A stretch of 64,000 nt of DNA from Mycolicibacterium austroafricanum (GTDB lineage: Bacteria > Actinomycetota > Actinomycetes > Mycobacteriales > Mycobacteriaceae). The position numbers and the translations under genes were made by a program. Within the stretch, counting starts at the first letter, position 1. Each line of letters opens with the position of its first letter. The stretch lies in contig NZ_HG964450.1 in NCBI RefSeq assembly GCF_000612725.1, positions 258,428 to 322,427 of the forward strand. Reading direction: 5' to 3'. Below are positions 1 through 7,681 of this stretch, one piece after another. The notes under the pieces are model-generated. The model ran no database searches and was not told where the DNA came from. It worked only from the letters and a program-made list of their open reading frames with translations.

Positions 1-97
1 GAAGACGGGGCCAAATCAGACCGTCACCACGCACACCCGCGACCACACAGGTGGAGCCACTTCTAGCCGTCCACCCGGGGCCAAATCAGGCTGTCAC
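1..97. mobile_element. End of an IS21-like element (two direct repeats)
   Basis: Two near-identical direct repeats with core GGGGCCAAATCAG followed by GTCAC lie at 7-27 and 77-97, 70 bp apart. Multiple terminal repeats containing a TGATTTGGCCCC-like core are known at the ends of IS21-family elements. Read on the minus strand, the end would be TGTGACAGCC next to the truncated IS256 transposase that follows. The rest of the element would lie left of the window. The family assignment is inferred from the repeat layout only; no istA or istB is visible here. Confidence 0.45.
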
Positions 98-414
98 AGC
101 CAAGTCAGGGCCCGCTCAGCGCGTGTGCGGCGCTCCAGCAGCCAGTCCGGGAAGTAGGAGCTTTGCCGCAGTTTGGGGATCGCCAGAGCCAGACTGCCTG
201 CGCGGGTGTCGAACTGGCGGTGCCGGTACCCGTTGCGGGAATTGGTGCGCTCGGTACTGCGCTCGCCGTACCCCGCGCCGCACAGCGCGTTGGCCTCGGC
301 TCCCATCAACGTGTGGATGAACGTGTCCAGCAGCCCACGCAGCACGTCAGGGTGACAGGTGGTGAGTCGTTCGGCGGGCACGGCGGGCAGGTCGATATTG
401 TGGGCAGTGGTCAT
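94..414 (-). pseudogene. IS256-family (mutator) transposase, N-terminal remnant
   Basis: About 106 residues match the N-terminal part of IS256/IS1081-type transposases. Visible motifs are the CGAGYGER stretch, the RNGYR stretch, and the PKLR...YFPDWLLERR segment that precedes the catalytic region. Full-length members are about 400 residues and carry a DDE catalytic triad, all of which is missing here. Translation stops at 94-96, a few codons after RAERAL, exactly where the IS21-like repeats begin, so insertion of that element probably cut the gene. I chose the ATG at 414 because AAAGGAA lies upstream; an in-frame upstream extension has no ribosome binding site. The protein is inactive as it stands. 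Confidence 0.8.
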
Positions 415-616
415 CGCGCCGATTCCTTTGCTCGAGTGACTTTCGCGGGTCTCTCGAAGAACCACGCGATGACCTTCAATCATTCGGCTACGACACGCCG
501 GACATCCTGATCAGGTTCCGGACTCGTACACCACTCTGCTGGACGCAACCCACCCATCACGGACCGAATACACAGATTCAGCCATCCTCACCGCTGCTAG
601 ATATTGCGCCTGCCGG
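415..616. other. Non-coding remnant between transposase start and folE2 end
   Basis: No credible gene is present. The part nearest the transposase should be the leader and terminal inverted repeat of the IS256-like element, but the second end is absent so the terminus cannot be fixed. The rest is the region downstream of folE2. No strong terminator was seen. Confidence 0.4.
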
Positions 617-1408
617 CTAGTTAGAAGGCTTCCAGGCCAACCTAGCCACTGCGTCATGGCTGTGAATGCTCTCGATGTTGCGCGCCGTGATCTTGTGGGG
701 GACGCCCAGAGATCGACATGCCAGATGGAGGTCGCGGATCAGATCCTCGACGAACTTCGGGTTGTCATAAGCCGCCATCGTGATGGCCCGCTCATCGGGT
801 CTCTTCACCACGGGGTAAACGGGGCATGACGCCGAGTCCCGGATAAGCTCGACGAGCTCACCCACCGACACCGGGTAGGGAGCATCGTTCTCGCCGTCCA
901 CGGATAACAGCACACGACTACGTTGGTTATGGGCCCCATAGTCGCTGATCTCCTTGCTGCACGGACATAGCGTCGTGACGTCGGAGGTCACAGAGCACGC
1001 AAGTTGAAATCGGTCAGTGACAAGTCGAGCATGGAGCGACAAGTCGTGGACTTGGTATCCGGAATTCGCGGTGACCGGCGATTCCACATAGGTCGCCACC
1101 GGCATGGTTAACGAGAGACTCAGATCAGAGGCCTCTAAAAGTGCCGCAATCGCTTTAAGCGAGGTGTGCAGTTCGTAGGGATGTACCGTACTAAGGTGTG
1201 GTTCAACGGCTTGGACCATGCGACTCATATGCGTACCGCGGCGATCAGGGGACAAACCGACGGTCAACTCGATGTTGGCGATGCCAGACTGTTCAATCAC
1301 GCCATCGTCGAAGGTGACCGGGTACCGCAGGCCGGATATACCGACCTCGTCTATTGGGACGCCACGGACATCTAACTCACTTTGCACATCGGGCAATGAT
1401 TCGCTCAT
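617..1408 (-). CDS. folE2: GTP cyclohydrolase FolE2 (type IB)
   Basis: The 263-residue protein is of normal length for the FolE2/COG1469 family, which converts GTP to 7,8-dihydroneopterin triphosphate, the first step shared by folate and 7-deazaguanine synthesis. It shows the family signature CPCSKEIS at 148-155, with the conserved cysteine pair, followed by YGAHNQR, and a GTHMSR motif near residue 58. Type IB enzymes differ from zinc-dependent FolE in metal use. It is the last gene of queC-queE-queD-folE2 and starts 7 nt after queD. Its place next to preQ0 genes and a DNA transglycosylase suggests it supplies the deazaguanine branch rather than folate. Codon use is less GC-rich than the chromosome to the right. 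Confidence 0.93.
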   Translation of the reverse strand: MSESLPDVQSELDVRGVPIDEVGISGLRYPVTFDDGVIEQSGIANIELTVGLSPDRRGTHMSRMVQAVEPHLSTVHPYELHTSLKAIAALLEASDLSLSLTMPVATYVESPVTANSGYQVHDLSLHARLVTDRFQLACSVTSDVTTLCPCSKEISDYGAHNQRSRVLLSVDGENDAPYPVSVGELVELIRDSASCPVYPVVKRPDERAITMAAYDNPKFVEDLIRDLHLACRSLGVPHKITARNIESIHSHDAVARLAWKPSN

Positions 1409-1415
1409 CGCCCGA

Positions 1416-1793
1416 TCACCGCTTGCTAGGCCCTCGGTACACGCACCCCGACGTACAGGTCTCCCGCACCTGAACCGCGGACATCATCGGCAGAGACGAA
1501 GCTAGTTCATTCCAGATCCAAACGGCGAGTCGCTCGCTCGTCGGGTTCTCGAGGCCCTCGATCTCGTTGAGATAGTGGTGGTCCAGTCGGTCGATGACCG
1601 GCTTGCAGGCGTCCTTAATATTGGCGAAATCGATGACCCAACCTGACTGCTCTCCGATTGGGCCCTCGACGTGGACCTGAAGCTGAAACGAGTGGCCGTG
1701 CAGACGCGAACACTTATGATCGCTCGGAACATTCGGAAGCCGATGCGCCGCTTCGAATTTAAACTCGCAAAAGATCTCCGTCGTGTCTGTCAT
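1416..1793 (-). CDS. queD: 6-carboxytetrahydropterin synthase QueD
   Basis: QueD converts dihydroneopterin triphosphate to 6-carboxy-5,6,7,8-tetrahydropterin, the second step to preQ0. The 125-residue protein has the zinc and catalytic residues of the 6-pyruvoyl-tetrahydropterin synthase fold: H17 in EAAHRL, C28 with H32 and H34 in CSRLHGHS, and DHHYLNE around residue 70. I chose the ATG at 1793 because it overlaps the queE stop as ATGA, which indicates translational coupling. The 20-codon upstream extension lies inside queE and has no family match. It precedes folE2 by 7 nt. Confidence 0.94.
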   Translation of the reverse strand: MTDTTEIFCEFKFEAAHRLPNVPSDHKCSRLHGHSFQLQVHVEGPIGEQSGWVIDFANIKDACKPVIDRLDHHYLNEIEGLENPTSERLAVWIWNELASSLPMMSAVQVRETCTSGCVYRGPSKR

Positions 1794-2425
1794 GGGATTC
1801 CTAAGAATTTGTGGGTTTGCAGGTTCAGCCGCCACTTGGGGCGCTTCAGGCAATATTCGACGGCCGCAGCCGTATTTTCGCGGACCGCAGGACCATCCAT
1901 AGGCGAGATCCGAAACGACCCGAAATCGAGGTGTTCGAACTGAGCCGGATCACCGCCTTCCTGTGGGTAGACCAGCTTCAATTCGTCACCTGACGTAAGC
2001 ACCAAGGGCGCATCGACCTTCGGGCTTACGCATATCCAATCGATGCCGGCGGGCGCCGGCTTAGTCCCGTTCGTCTCGATTGCCACATAAAATCCACTCG
2101 TATGGAGGGCTTCAACGAGTTCATCGTCAAGTTGCAGTAACGGCTCCCCTCCCGTGCAGACAACCATGCGGTTGTCGTAGCTCGGCTCTGGCCAGGCTCT
2201 CGCCACCGCCTCCGCTAGTTCCGCTGCGCTCGTGAAGCGTCCACCGCCCACGCCATCCGTACCGACAAAGTCGGTGTCACAAAACTGGCAGATCGCGCGC
2301 GAGCGATCCTTCTCCCGTCCTGTCCAGAGGTTGCACGACGCGAAGCGACAAAATACTGCCGGCCTGCCGGTGTGATGCCCTTCACCCTGCAGGGTGTAGA
2401 AAATCTCCTTGACCGTGTAAGCCAT
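1790..2425 (-). CDS. queE: 7-carboxy-7-deazaguanine synthase QueE (radical SAM)
   Basis: QueE is the radical SAM enzyme that contracts the carboxytetrahydropterin ring to 7-carboxy-7-deazaguanine. The 211-residue protein begins with the typical FYTLQGEGHHTGRPAVFCR region. Its cluster-binding cysteines follow the CX14CX2C spacing known for one QueE subgroup: CNLWTGRE...ICQFC, then DTDFVG. The SAM-binding CTGGEPLLQ motif and a C-terminal QTHKFLGIP are present. The start at 2425 overlaps the queC stop by one base (TGATG). It lies between queC and queD in a coupled operon. Confidence 0.94.
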   Translation of the reverse strand: MAYTVKEIFYTLQGEGHHTGRPAVFCRFASCNLWTGREKDRSRAICQFCDTDFVGTDGVGGGRFTSAAELAEAVARAWPEPSYDNRMVVCTGGEPLLQLDDELVEALHTSGFYVAIETNGTKPAPAGIDWICVSPKVDAPLVLTSGDELKLVYPQEGGDPAQFEHLDFGSFRISPMDGPAVRENTAAAVEYCLKRPKWRLNLQTHKFLGIP

Positions 2426-3114
2426 CAGGCGGCCCGATACTCCAGTGGGTCGCTCAAACCGGCTTCTTCGAAACCCTTGAGCCGAAGCAGGCACGAATCA
2501 CAACTTCCGCACGGCCGACCGTTTTCATTTGGGTCGTAGCAAGACGACGTTAAGCCGTAATCAACACCTAACTCGATGCCGGCGCGAACGATCTGCGCTT
2601 TCGTCATGTCGATTAGGGGTGTGTGGATAGTGATGCCAGCGCCGCCGACGCCGGCCTTGGTGGCGAGGTTAGCCACAGTCTGGAACGCTGCGATGTATTC
2701 CGGCCGGCAATCGGGATAGCCGGAGTAGTCGAGTGCATTGACCCCGATGAAGATGTCTTCCGCCTGCACCGTCTCTGCATAGGCGAGAGCGAATGACAGA
2801 AATATGGTGTTCCGGGCCGGCACGTAGGTAGATGGGATCTCGTCGGACAGTTCGTCTACCGTCCCATGCTTTGGGACCTCGATATCAGCGGTCAGTGCAG
2901 AGCCGCCGAAAACCCGTAGGTCGATCTCCGCGACAACGTGACGTTCCACACCCAGGTGGTTGGCGACCCGTCGTGCTGCGTCCAGTTCAACGGCGTGTCT
3001 CTGGCCGTAGCGGAATGACAAGGCGTAGGGCGCGAATCCTTGATCCTTCGCGATCGCTAGCACTGTGGTGGAGTCGAGACCTCCACTCAGCAGAACTACT
3101 GCTCGATCTCCCAT
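2425..3114 (-). CDS. queC: 7-cyano-7-deazaguanine (preQ0) synthase QueC
   Basis: QueC turns 7-carboxy-7-deazaguanine into the nitrile preQ0 using ATP and ammonia. The 229-residue protein has the PP-loop SGGLDST at 10-16, the [10 protein letters not shown] and [15 protein letters not shown] segments, and a C-terminal zinc site with four cysteines (SSCYDP..., RPCGSCDSC). The ATG at 3114 has GGAGG at 3120-3124. It is the first gene of the leftward preQ0 operon and lies back to back with the DNA modification operon. No queF, tgt or queA that would mark tRNA queuosine synthesis is nearby, so preQ0 is probably the product used. Confidence 0.95.
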   Translation of the reverse strand: MGDRAVVLLSGGLDSTTVLAIAKDQGFAPYALSFRYGQRHAVELDAARRVANHLGVERHVVAEIDLRVFGGSALTADIEVPKHGTVDELSDEIPSTYVPARNTIFLSFALAYAETVQAEDIFIGVNALDYSGYPDCRPEYIAAFQTVANLATKAGVGGAGITIHTPLIDMTKAQIVRAGIELGVDYGLTSSCYDPNENGRPCGSCDSCLLRLKGFEEAGLSDPLEYRAA

Positions 3115-3218
3115 CGAATCCTCCGGTGATCTGTCGGCGTGTCCGGTTATAGTAACGAAAACTACACCACATACCCGACACATCCGTGATGTAGTTTTTG
3201 GGAGGCGGAGGGAGCATC
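3115..3218. promoter_or_regulatory. Divergent promoter/operator region with 12-bp inverted repeat
   Basis: This 104-bp gap must hold the promoters of both operons. It contains AAAACTACACCA at 3158-3169 and the inverted partner TGATGTAGTTTT at 3187-3198 (11 of 12 positions pair, 17-bp centre). The right arm ends just before the ribosome binding site of the rightward operon (GGAGG at 3201-3205 and 3207-3211). A weak -10-like TATAAC is readable leftward at 3151-3146. Such an arrangement would suit an operator bound by a dimer that controls both operons. The promoter calls are weak; the inverted repeat itself is plain. Confidence 0.5.
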
Positions 3219-4103
3219 GTGCGGAAACTGACGATCATCGTGAACTGCACGGATCGCAAGTCTGTGGCCCCGCATCCCGACCTGCGGATACAGACGCTTC
3301 CGGATGGAGACACGGCAACTCGGTTCGAATCGTGGCGTCGGCGTGTCGAAGGCGCGGAGAAGTCGATTGAACTGGTGAACCTGTATCAAGGCGAGGCGTG
3401 GCTTCAGGCGAGATCACTTGCAGAAGACGCCCGCAAGCAGGGCTTTGCGATCTGCATGCTAGTCGCCTCCGCTGGATTGGGCCTGCGGGATGTCACTCAG
3501 TTTGCGCCGTCCTACGCCGCGACGTTTGCGGGAAACCAAGCGGACTCCGTCACCGACATCACTCAAACCTCGCAATGGTGGACTCGGCTTGGTGGTTTGT
3601 CTCAGACAACTTCCCTTAAGAGAGTGGCACGAGAATCAGTTCTGCTCGTCCTGTCGGAAAACTACGCGCGGGCGATGGATGGGGATCTGGCGGCACTAGC
3701 GGAACGCGGTGGCGATTATCTCCTTGTGGGTGGCTGGCGGACGATCGAGGGCTTACCGCGGATACCCTCAGATCGAGACCTGCGTAATGCGCTTGGAGGC
3801 ACTGTCTCCAGCCTGAGCCTTCGCATGGCAAGGCGATGGATGTCTCGGCGATCGGGAACCGACCTCTTTACCGAGGCAGATCAACTCCGATGGTCACGAT
3901 GGGCCCGTACCGTTCGCCGATCCGAGTTATACGAGCGCACGCCGAGGACTGACGCCGAGATCAAAGCCTTCATTCGTGAGCGTTTATGCGAGGACCCTAA
4001 TCTCTCCGCCACGCGCGCCCTACGCATGCTGCGCGACCGTGGCTTTGCTTGTGAACAGAAGCGATTCGGCGCGCTGTTCAAGGATCTATCGAGGTACGGA
4101 TGA
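3219..4103 (+). CDS. YaaA/DUF6884-like protein with predicted winged-helix tail
   Basis: The 294-residue protein is not firmly assignable. Its first 125 residues follow the pattern of YaaA/DUF6884-type proteins: hydrophobic strand then NCTDRK (9-14), NLYQGEAW (54-61), ASAGLGL (83-89), PSYAATF (97-103), DSV and a QWW pair. Such domains occur next to, or fused with, DpdA-like enzymes and other DNA-modification genes. The last 50 residues ([12 protein letters not shown]..., [14 protein letters not shown]) look like a small helix-turn-helix. The GTG at 3219 is chosen over the TTG at 3198 because GGAGGGAG lies at the right distance. It heads the operon and its stop overlaps the next gene (ATGA). 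Possible roles are DNA recognition or a chemical step on the inserted base. Confidence 0.7.
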   Translation: MRKLTIIVNCTDRKSVAPHPDLRIQTLPDGDTATRFESWRRRVEGAEKSIELVNLYQGEAWLQARSLAEDARKQGFAICMLVASAGLGLRDVTQFAPSYAATFAGNQADSVTDITQTSQWWTRLGGLSQTTSLKRVARESVLLVLSENYARAMDGDLAALAERGGDYLLVGGWRTIEGLPRIPSDRDLRNALGGTVSSLSLRMARRWMSRRSGTDLFTEADQLRWSRWARTVRRSELYERTPRTDAEIKAFIRERLCEDPNLSATRALRMLRDRGFACEQKRFGALFKDLSRYG

Positions 4104-5245
4104 CCGATAACCAAGATCGGGTCATCGAACGGCGCGCCGTTCGACTGGAACAGAATTCACATACGCCCCTTTACCTGTTCGCGTTGGCAGCGCATGAGAT
4201 ACGCGAAGTAGCTGATGTCGCCCGGATCTCACGCGATGAGGCCGGGAAGCTGATTGGATATCAGCGGCCAGAACGACGTAACCACGTTAAGCAGATCCTT
4301 GATTACCTGAACTCTGGCGATGTTCTGTTCCCCAATGGATTGATCCTGGCACTACCCGATACGGTCAGGTTTCGTTCCAGCCGAGGACCGGGCACCACCG
4401 ATGACATCGGTTCTACCGCTGGAGTTATCGAAATACCTATCCCTGCAGACGAAACACTTCCTCGGCCAGCCTGGATAGTAGATGGGCAGCAGCGCAGCCT
4501 GGCCCTTGCGCGTACCGCTAATAGTGACCTAGCGGTGCCCGTTGCCGGATTTGTCGCACCCACTCTCGAAATGCAACGGGACCAGTTCCTTCGTGTTAAT
4601 ACCGTTGCGCCCTTACCATCGAACTTGGTCACCGAACTACTCCCAGAAGTGATCTCAGCACCCTCGCCACGCTTGTCACAGCGGAGGATGCCCTCGGCAC
4701 TAGTCGACATGCTGAATCGCGACCCCGAATCTCCGTTTTTTGGTCTGATAAAGCGAGCCTCAAGCGAGGGAGACGACCGGCGCGTCGCGGTCGTCACCGA
4801 CACCGGCCTCGTGGAAGCTCTCAAAGAGTCGCTTGAATCACCCTCTGGTGTGCTGTTCCCCTATCGCAACATGGCGACCGGTTCGACGGACACTGATGGG
4901 ATACGCCGCGTGCTTTTGACCTACTGGTGTGCAGTTCGAGCTGTATTCCCGGATGCATGGGGCAAATCACCCAGCGAATCGAAATTGATGGGCGGAGTAG
5001 GAATCCGAGCCATGAGTCGACTCATGGACCGTGTCATGGTGCATATCGACCCGACAGACCCCTCAGCCATGCACCAGACTCAGAAAGAGTTGTCCTATAT
5101 CGCCGATCGATGCCACTGGACGAGCGGTACATGGGATGAGCTAGGGCTGCCCTGGAACGAGTTGCAGAACGTGTCTAAACACATCTCTGCGCTCTCTAAT
5201 TTCCTCGCCCGCGCCTACGTAACGAGTCGCAGAGGACGCTCATGA
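4100..5245 (+). CDS. dpdB: DGQHR-domain protein, DpdB/DndB-like (first copy)
   Basis: The 381-residue protein carries the DGQHR-domain signature VDGQQRSLAL (127-136), preceded by GYQRPERRNHV (53-63) and followed by FLRVNTVAPLP near 163-173. This domain is found in DndB, the regulator of phosphorothioation, and in DpdB, the ATP-using partner that DpdA needs to place preQ0 into DNA. Its position directly before dpdA, with ATGA overlaps at both ends, supports the DpdB role. The C-terminal half has an MGGVGIRAMSRLMD segment that recurs in the second copy downstream. Whether it binds or hydrolyses ATP cannot be read from motifs here. Confidence 0.8.
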   Translation: MTDNQDRVIERRAVRLEQNSHTPLYLFALAAHEIREVADVARISRDEAGKLIGYQRPERRNHVKQILDYLNSGDVLFPNGLILALPDTVRFRSSRGPGTTDDIGSTAGVIEIPIPADETLPRPAWIVDGQQRSLALARTANSDLAVPVAGFVAPTLEMQRDQFLRVNTVAPLPSNLVTELLPEVISAPSPRLSQRRMPSALVDMLNRDPESPFFGLIKRASSEGDDRRVAVVTDTGLVEALKESLESPSGVLFPYRNMATGSTDTDGIRRVLLTYWCAVRAVFPDAWGKSPSESKLMGGVGIRAMSRLMDRVMVHIDPTDPSAMHQTQKELSYIADRCHWTSGTWDELGLPWNELQNVSKHISALSNFLARAYVTSRRGRS

Positions 5246-6483
5246 GATTCTATTTTCCGGATAGCCAGGACCAGGTCAGCCCGACGTACGACTTCATCCA
5301 CGACGAACACTCACCTCTGCGAGTACGACAACGTGATGACCGCTACGCACATGAAGTCCTCACTGCGCCGGCTTATCACGGCATTTTGGTCTCCAAAGCG
5401 ATTGTTGACGGCTCCGTCCGCGGCGTAGGCAAGTACTCGATGCCGCAGCGCCAACGCCTCTATCGTCTTGGCGTACGCGGCTTCTTTCGCTTGCCCGACG
5501 ACATTGCGACTCTCGGCGATTGCGGAGCTTTTACGTACGTCAACGAGTCGGAGCCTCCGTATACAGTCGACGAAGTGCTGGACTTCTACGAACATTGCGG
5601 ATTCGACGCCGGTGTGACCATGGACCACATCATCCTCGGGTTCCGTCGCGACCTCAGTGACGCGCCAGAGGAGTGGAAGGAGCGCCGGCACACATCTTTG
5701 GACCTAGCAGAAAAGTTCTTGGTGGCTGCAGAAGAGCGCAACAGCGAGGTAGAACTGCTGGGAGCCGCGCAGGGCTGGGATCCAGCGAGCTACGCTGATA
5801 GCGTTCGGCAATTGCAGGACATGGGATATCGGCGCATCGCGCTTGGTGGCATGGTTTCACTGAAGACCACAGACATCCTGGCTTGCCTTCTCACGATCGA
5901 CCGCATTCGCGCACCCGAAACTCAGCTACATCTCCTTGGCATCACGCGATTCGAAGCAATGGGAGCATTCAGCACTCTCGGCGTGACAAGCTTCGACAGC
6001 ACATCGGCCTTTAGACAGTCGTTCATGGACGAACGCGACAACTACCACACGCTTGAGCGAACGTTCGCAGCGATTAAGGTGCCCCAGGTTGATGGCAATG
6101 TCAGCCTCAAACGTGCCATCCTTGCTGGCAAGGTTTCGCAAGGCGAAGCCATCGCCGCCGAACGGTGCAGCCTGCAAGCGTTGCGCGCCTACGACAAGGG
6201 CCAGCTTTCTGTCGACGAAACACTCGAAGCGGTGGTCGAATACGAGAATGTGATCGGCGTCAAGAAGTCTTACCGCAGCCAGTATAGAGAAACCCTAGAG
6301 GCAACTCCATGGAAGACGTGCCCGTGCGGGCTGTGCGAGAAGCACGGCATCGAGATAGTGATCTTCCGCGCGAGTGAACGAAACAAGCGGCGTGGCTTCC
6401 ATAACTTGTCGGTCCTGGCCGAGAAGATGAAATCACTTCGTCCGGCCGGCGTGCCGACCCTTGAGAGGAGTGCAAGTGGCTGA
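5242..6483 (+). CDS. dpdA: DpdA, TGT-like DNA 7-deazaguanine transglycosylase
   Basis: This is a 413-residue member of the tRNA-guanine transglycosylase superfamily, of the divergent kind that exchanges guanine for preQ0 in DNA. By analogy with TGT, D93 in LGDCGAFTY is the general acid/base, LGGM (201-204) contacts the base, and D252 in GVTSFDSTSAFR is the nucleophile. A zinc site is visible as C360-x-C362-x2-C365-x21-H387. It overlaps the upstream DGQHR gene by ATGA and the downstream one by 8 bp. A tRNA-acting TGT is less likely because the N-terminal region and the DGQHR partners match Dpd loci. DNA activity is inferred from family and context. Confidence 0.9.
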   Translation: MRFYFPDSQDQVSPTYDFIHDEHSPLRVRQRDDRYAHEVLTAPAYHGILVSKAIVDGSVRGVGKYSMPQRQRLYRLGVRGFFRLPDDIATLGDCGAFTYVNESEPPYTVDEVLDFYEHCGFDAGVTMDHIILGFRRDLSDAPEEWKERRHTSLDLAEKFLVAAEERNSEVELLGAAQGWDPASYADSVRQLQDMGYRRIALGGMVSLKTTDILACLLTIDRIRAPETQLHLLGITRFEAMGAFSTLGVTSFDSTSAFRQSFMDERDNYHTLERTFAAIKVPQVDGNVSLKRAILAGKVSQGEAIAAERCSLQALRAYDKGQLSVDETLEAVVEYENVIGVKKSYRSQYRETLEATPWKTCPCGLCEKHGIEIVIFRASERNKRRGFHNLSVLAEKMKSLRPAGVPTLERSASG

Positions 6484-7570
6484 CAGATATGAGATTCGGG
6501 TACCAGCACTCGAGGTGCGGCAAGGTGAGCGTTCGATTTATTGCTTCGCGGTCGATGGCAAGCGACTTCTCGACTTCACAGCGGTTTCGCGTGTCAAGCG
6601 GACGGATCATGGCCAACTAGACGGCTATCAGCGTCCGGAAGTTATTAGTCACATCCGCGCAATCCGACGGTACATCGAGTCACCGCAAGCGATGCTCCCG
6701 AACGCGATTGTGCTCGCCTTCGACTCGCGAGTCCGCTTCGTCGCGGCCCGCCGCCGGAGTCCCGTCGACTATTCCACTTTGGGTGAGCTGATCATTCCGA
6801 TTGACGAAAGCCTGTCCGACGCGGAGAAGCCGGCACTGCTGGTGGACGGACAGCAACGTGCAGCCGCGATCAGAGATGCCGACGTCGCTGAATTTCCAGT
6901 TGCAGCAGTCGCATTCATTGCTTCAGGCGAAGACGAGCAACGGTCCCAATTCATACTGGTCAACAACACGAAGCCGCTGCCAAAGGGGCTTATCCATGAA
7001 CTCCTCCCCGACGCGACAGGTCATCTGCCCCCTAAATATGCGCGTCGACAGTTACCAGCACAGGTGATGACGCGCCTGAACCTGGATTCAGATAGTCCGT
7101 TCCGCGGAGCAATTGCCACTCCGACCTCACCGGACGGGTACATCAAGGACAACAGTGTCCTGAAGATGATCGAAAACAGCTTGTACGACGGGGCGTTGTA
7201 CCAGTATCGGAACCCCGAAGACGGGTCCGGCGATATCGAGCACATGGTTCTCCACCTCAAGATCTATTGGAGCCTTGTCGAGGCCACTTGGCCCATCGAA
7301 TGGAAATTGATTCCGCGAAAATCACGCCTCACGCACGGTGTAGGTATCCAGTCGATGGGCTATGTGATGGACGCATTGACCGATGGGATCACAGCCGACG
7401 CGCTACCTTCGATTGGTATAGAACAGAACCTAGACAACTTGTATGGAGTCGCTGCGTGGACATCCGGGGTTTGGGATCTAGCGCCCGACGACCAACGCCG
7501 TTGGAACGGCCTACAAAATACGCCTAATGACATTAAACTACTCACTAACGCTTTGCTACAGGCACTTTGA
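6476..7570 (+). CDS. Second DGQHR-domain protein, DpdB/DndB-like
   Basis: This 364-residue protein is a diverged paralog of the gene before dpdA. It shares GYQRPEVISHI (50-60), VDGQQRAAAI (123-132), FILVNNTKPLPKGL, the RRQLPAQV...SPFRG block and a GVGIQSMGYVMD segment near the C-terminus. The GTG at 6476 is preferred over the TTG at 6461 because GAGAGGAG precedes it by five bases and it overlaps the dpdA stop by 8 bp. It is the last gene of the operon. Two different DGQHR proteins in one operon suggest a heteromeric partner for DpdA, or one insertion partner and one DndB-like regulator. Confidence 0.8.
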   Translation: MADRYEIRVPALEVRQGERSIYCFAVDGKRLLDFTAVSRVKRTDHGQLDGYQRPEVISHIRAIRRYIESPQAMLPNAIVLAFDSRVRFVAARRRSPVDYSTLGELIIPIDESLSDAEKPALLVDGQQRAAAIRDADVAEFPVAAVAFIASGEDEQRSQFILVNNTKPLPKGLIHELLPDATGHLPPKYARRQLPAQVMTRLNLDSDSPFRGAIATPTSPDGYIKDNSVLKMIENSLYDGALYQYRNPEDGSGDIEHMVLHLKIYWSLVEATWPIEWKLIPRKSRLTHGVGIQSMGYVMDALTDGITADALPSIGIEQNLDNLYGVAAWTSGVWDLAPDDQRRWNGLQNTPNDIKLLTNALLQAL

Positions 7571-7681
7571 AGGCTGCAGGACTCGCGGAGTGACAACGTT
7601 CTGATGTGACTACCCGGCTAACTGATTATCGGTCACGCCATATGCACGGCGCCCCGTCGGCATGATTTCGGGAGCCCGCAC

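Noticed and set aside
5242..6483. tRNA-guanine transglycosylase for queuosine
   Set aside because: No queF, queA or queG is visible, and the flanking DGQHR genes match DNA-modifying Dpd systems; tRNA activity remains possible but less likely.
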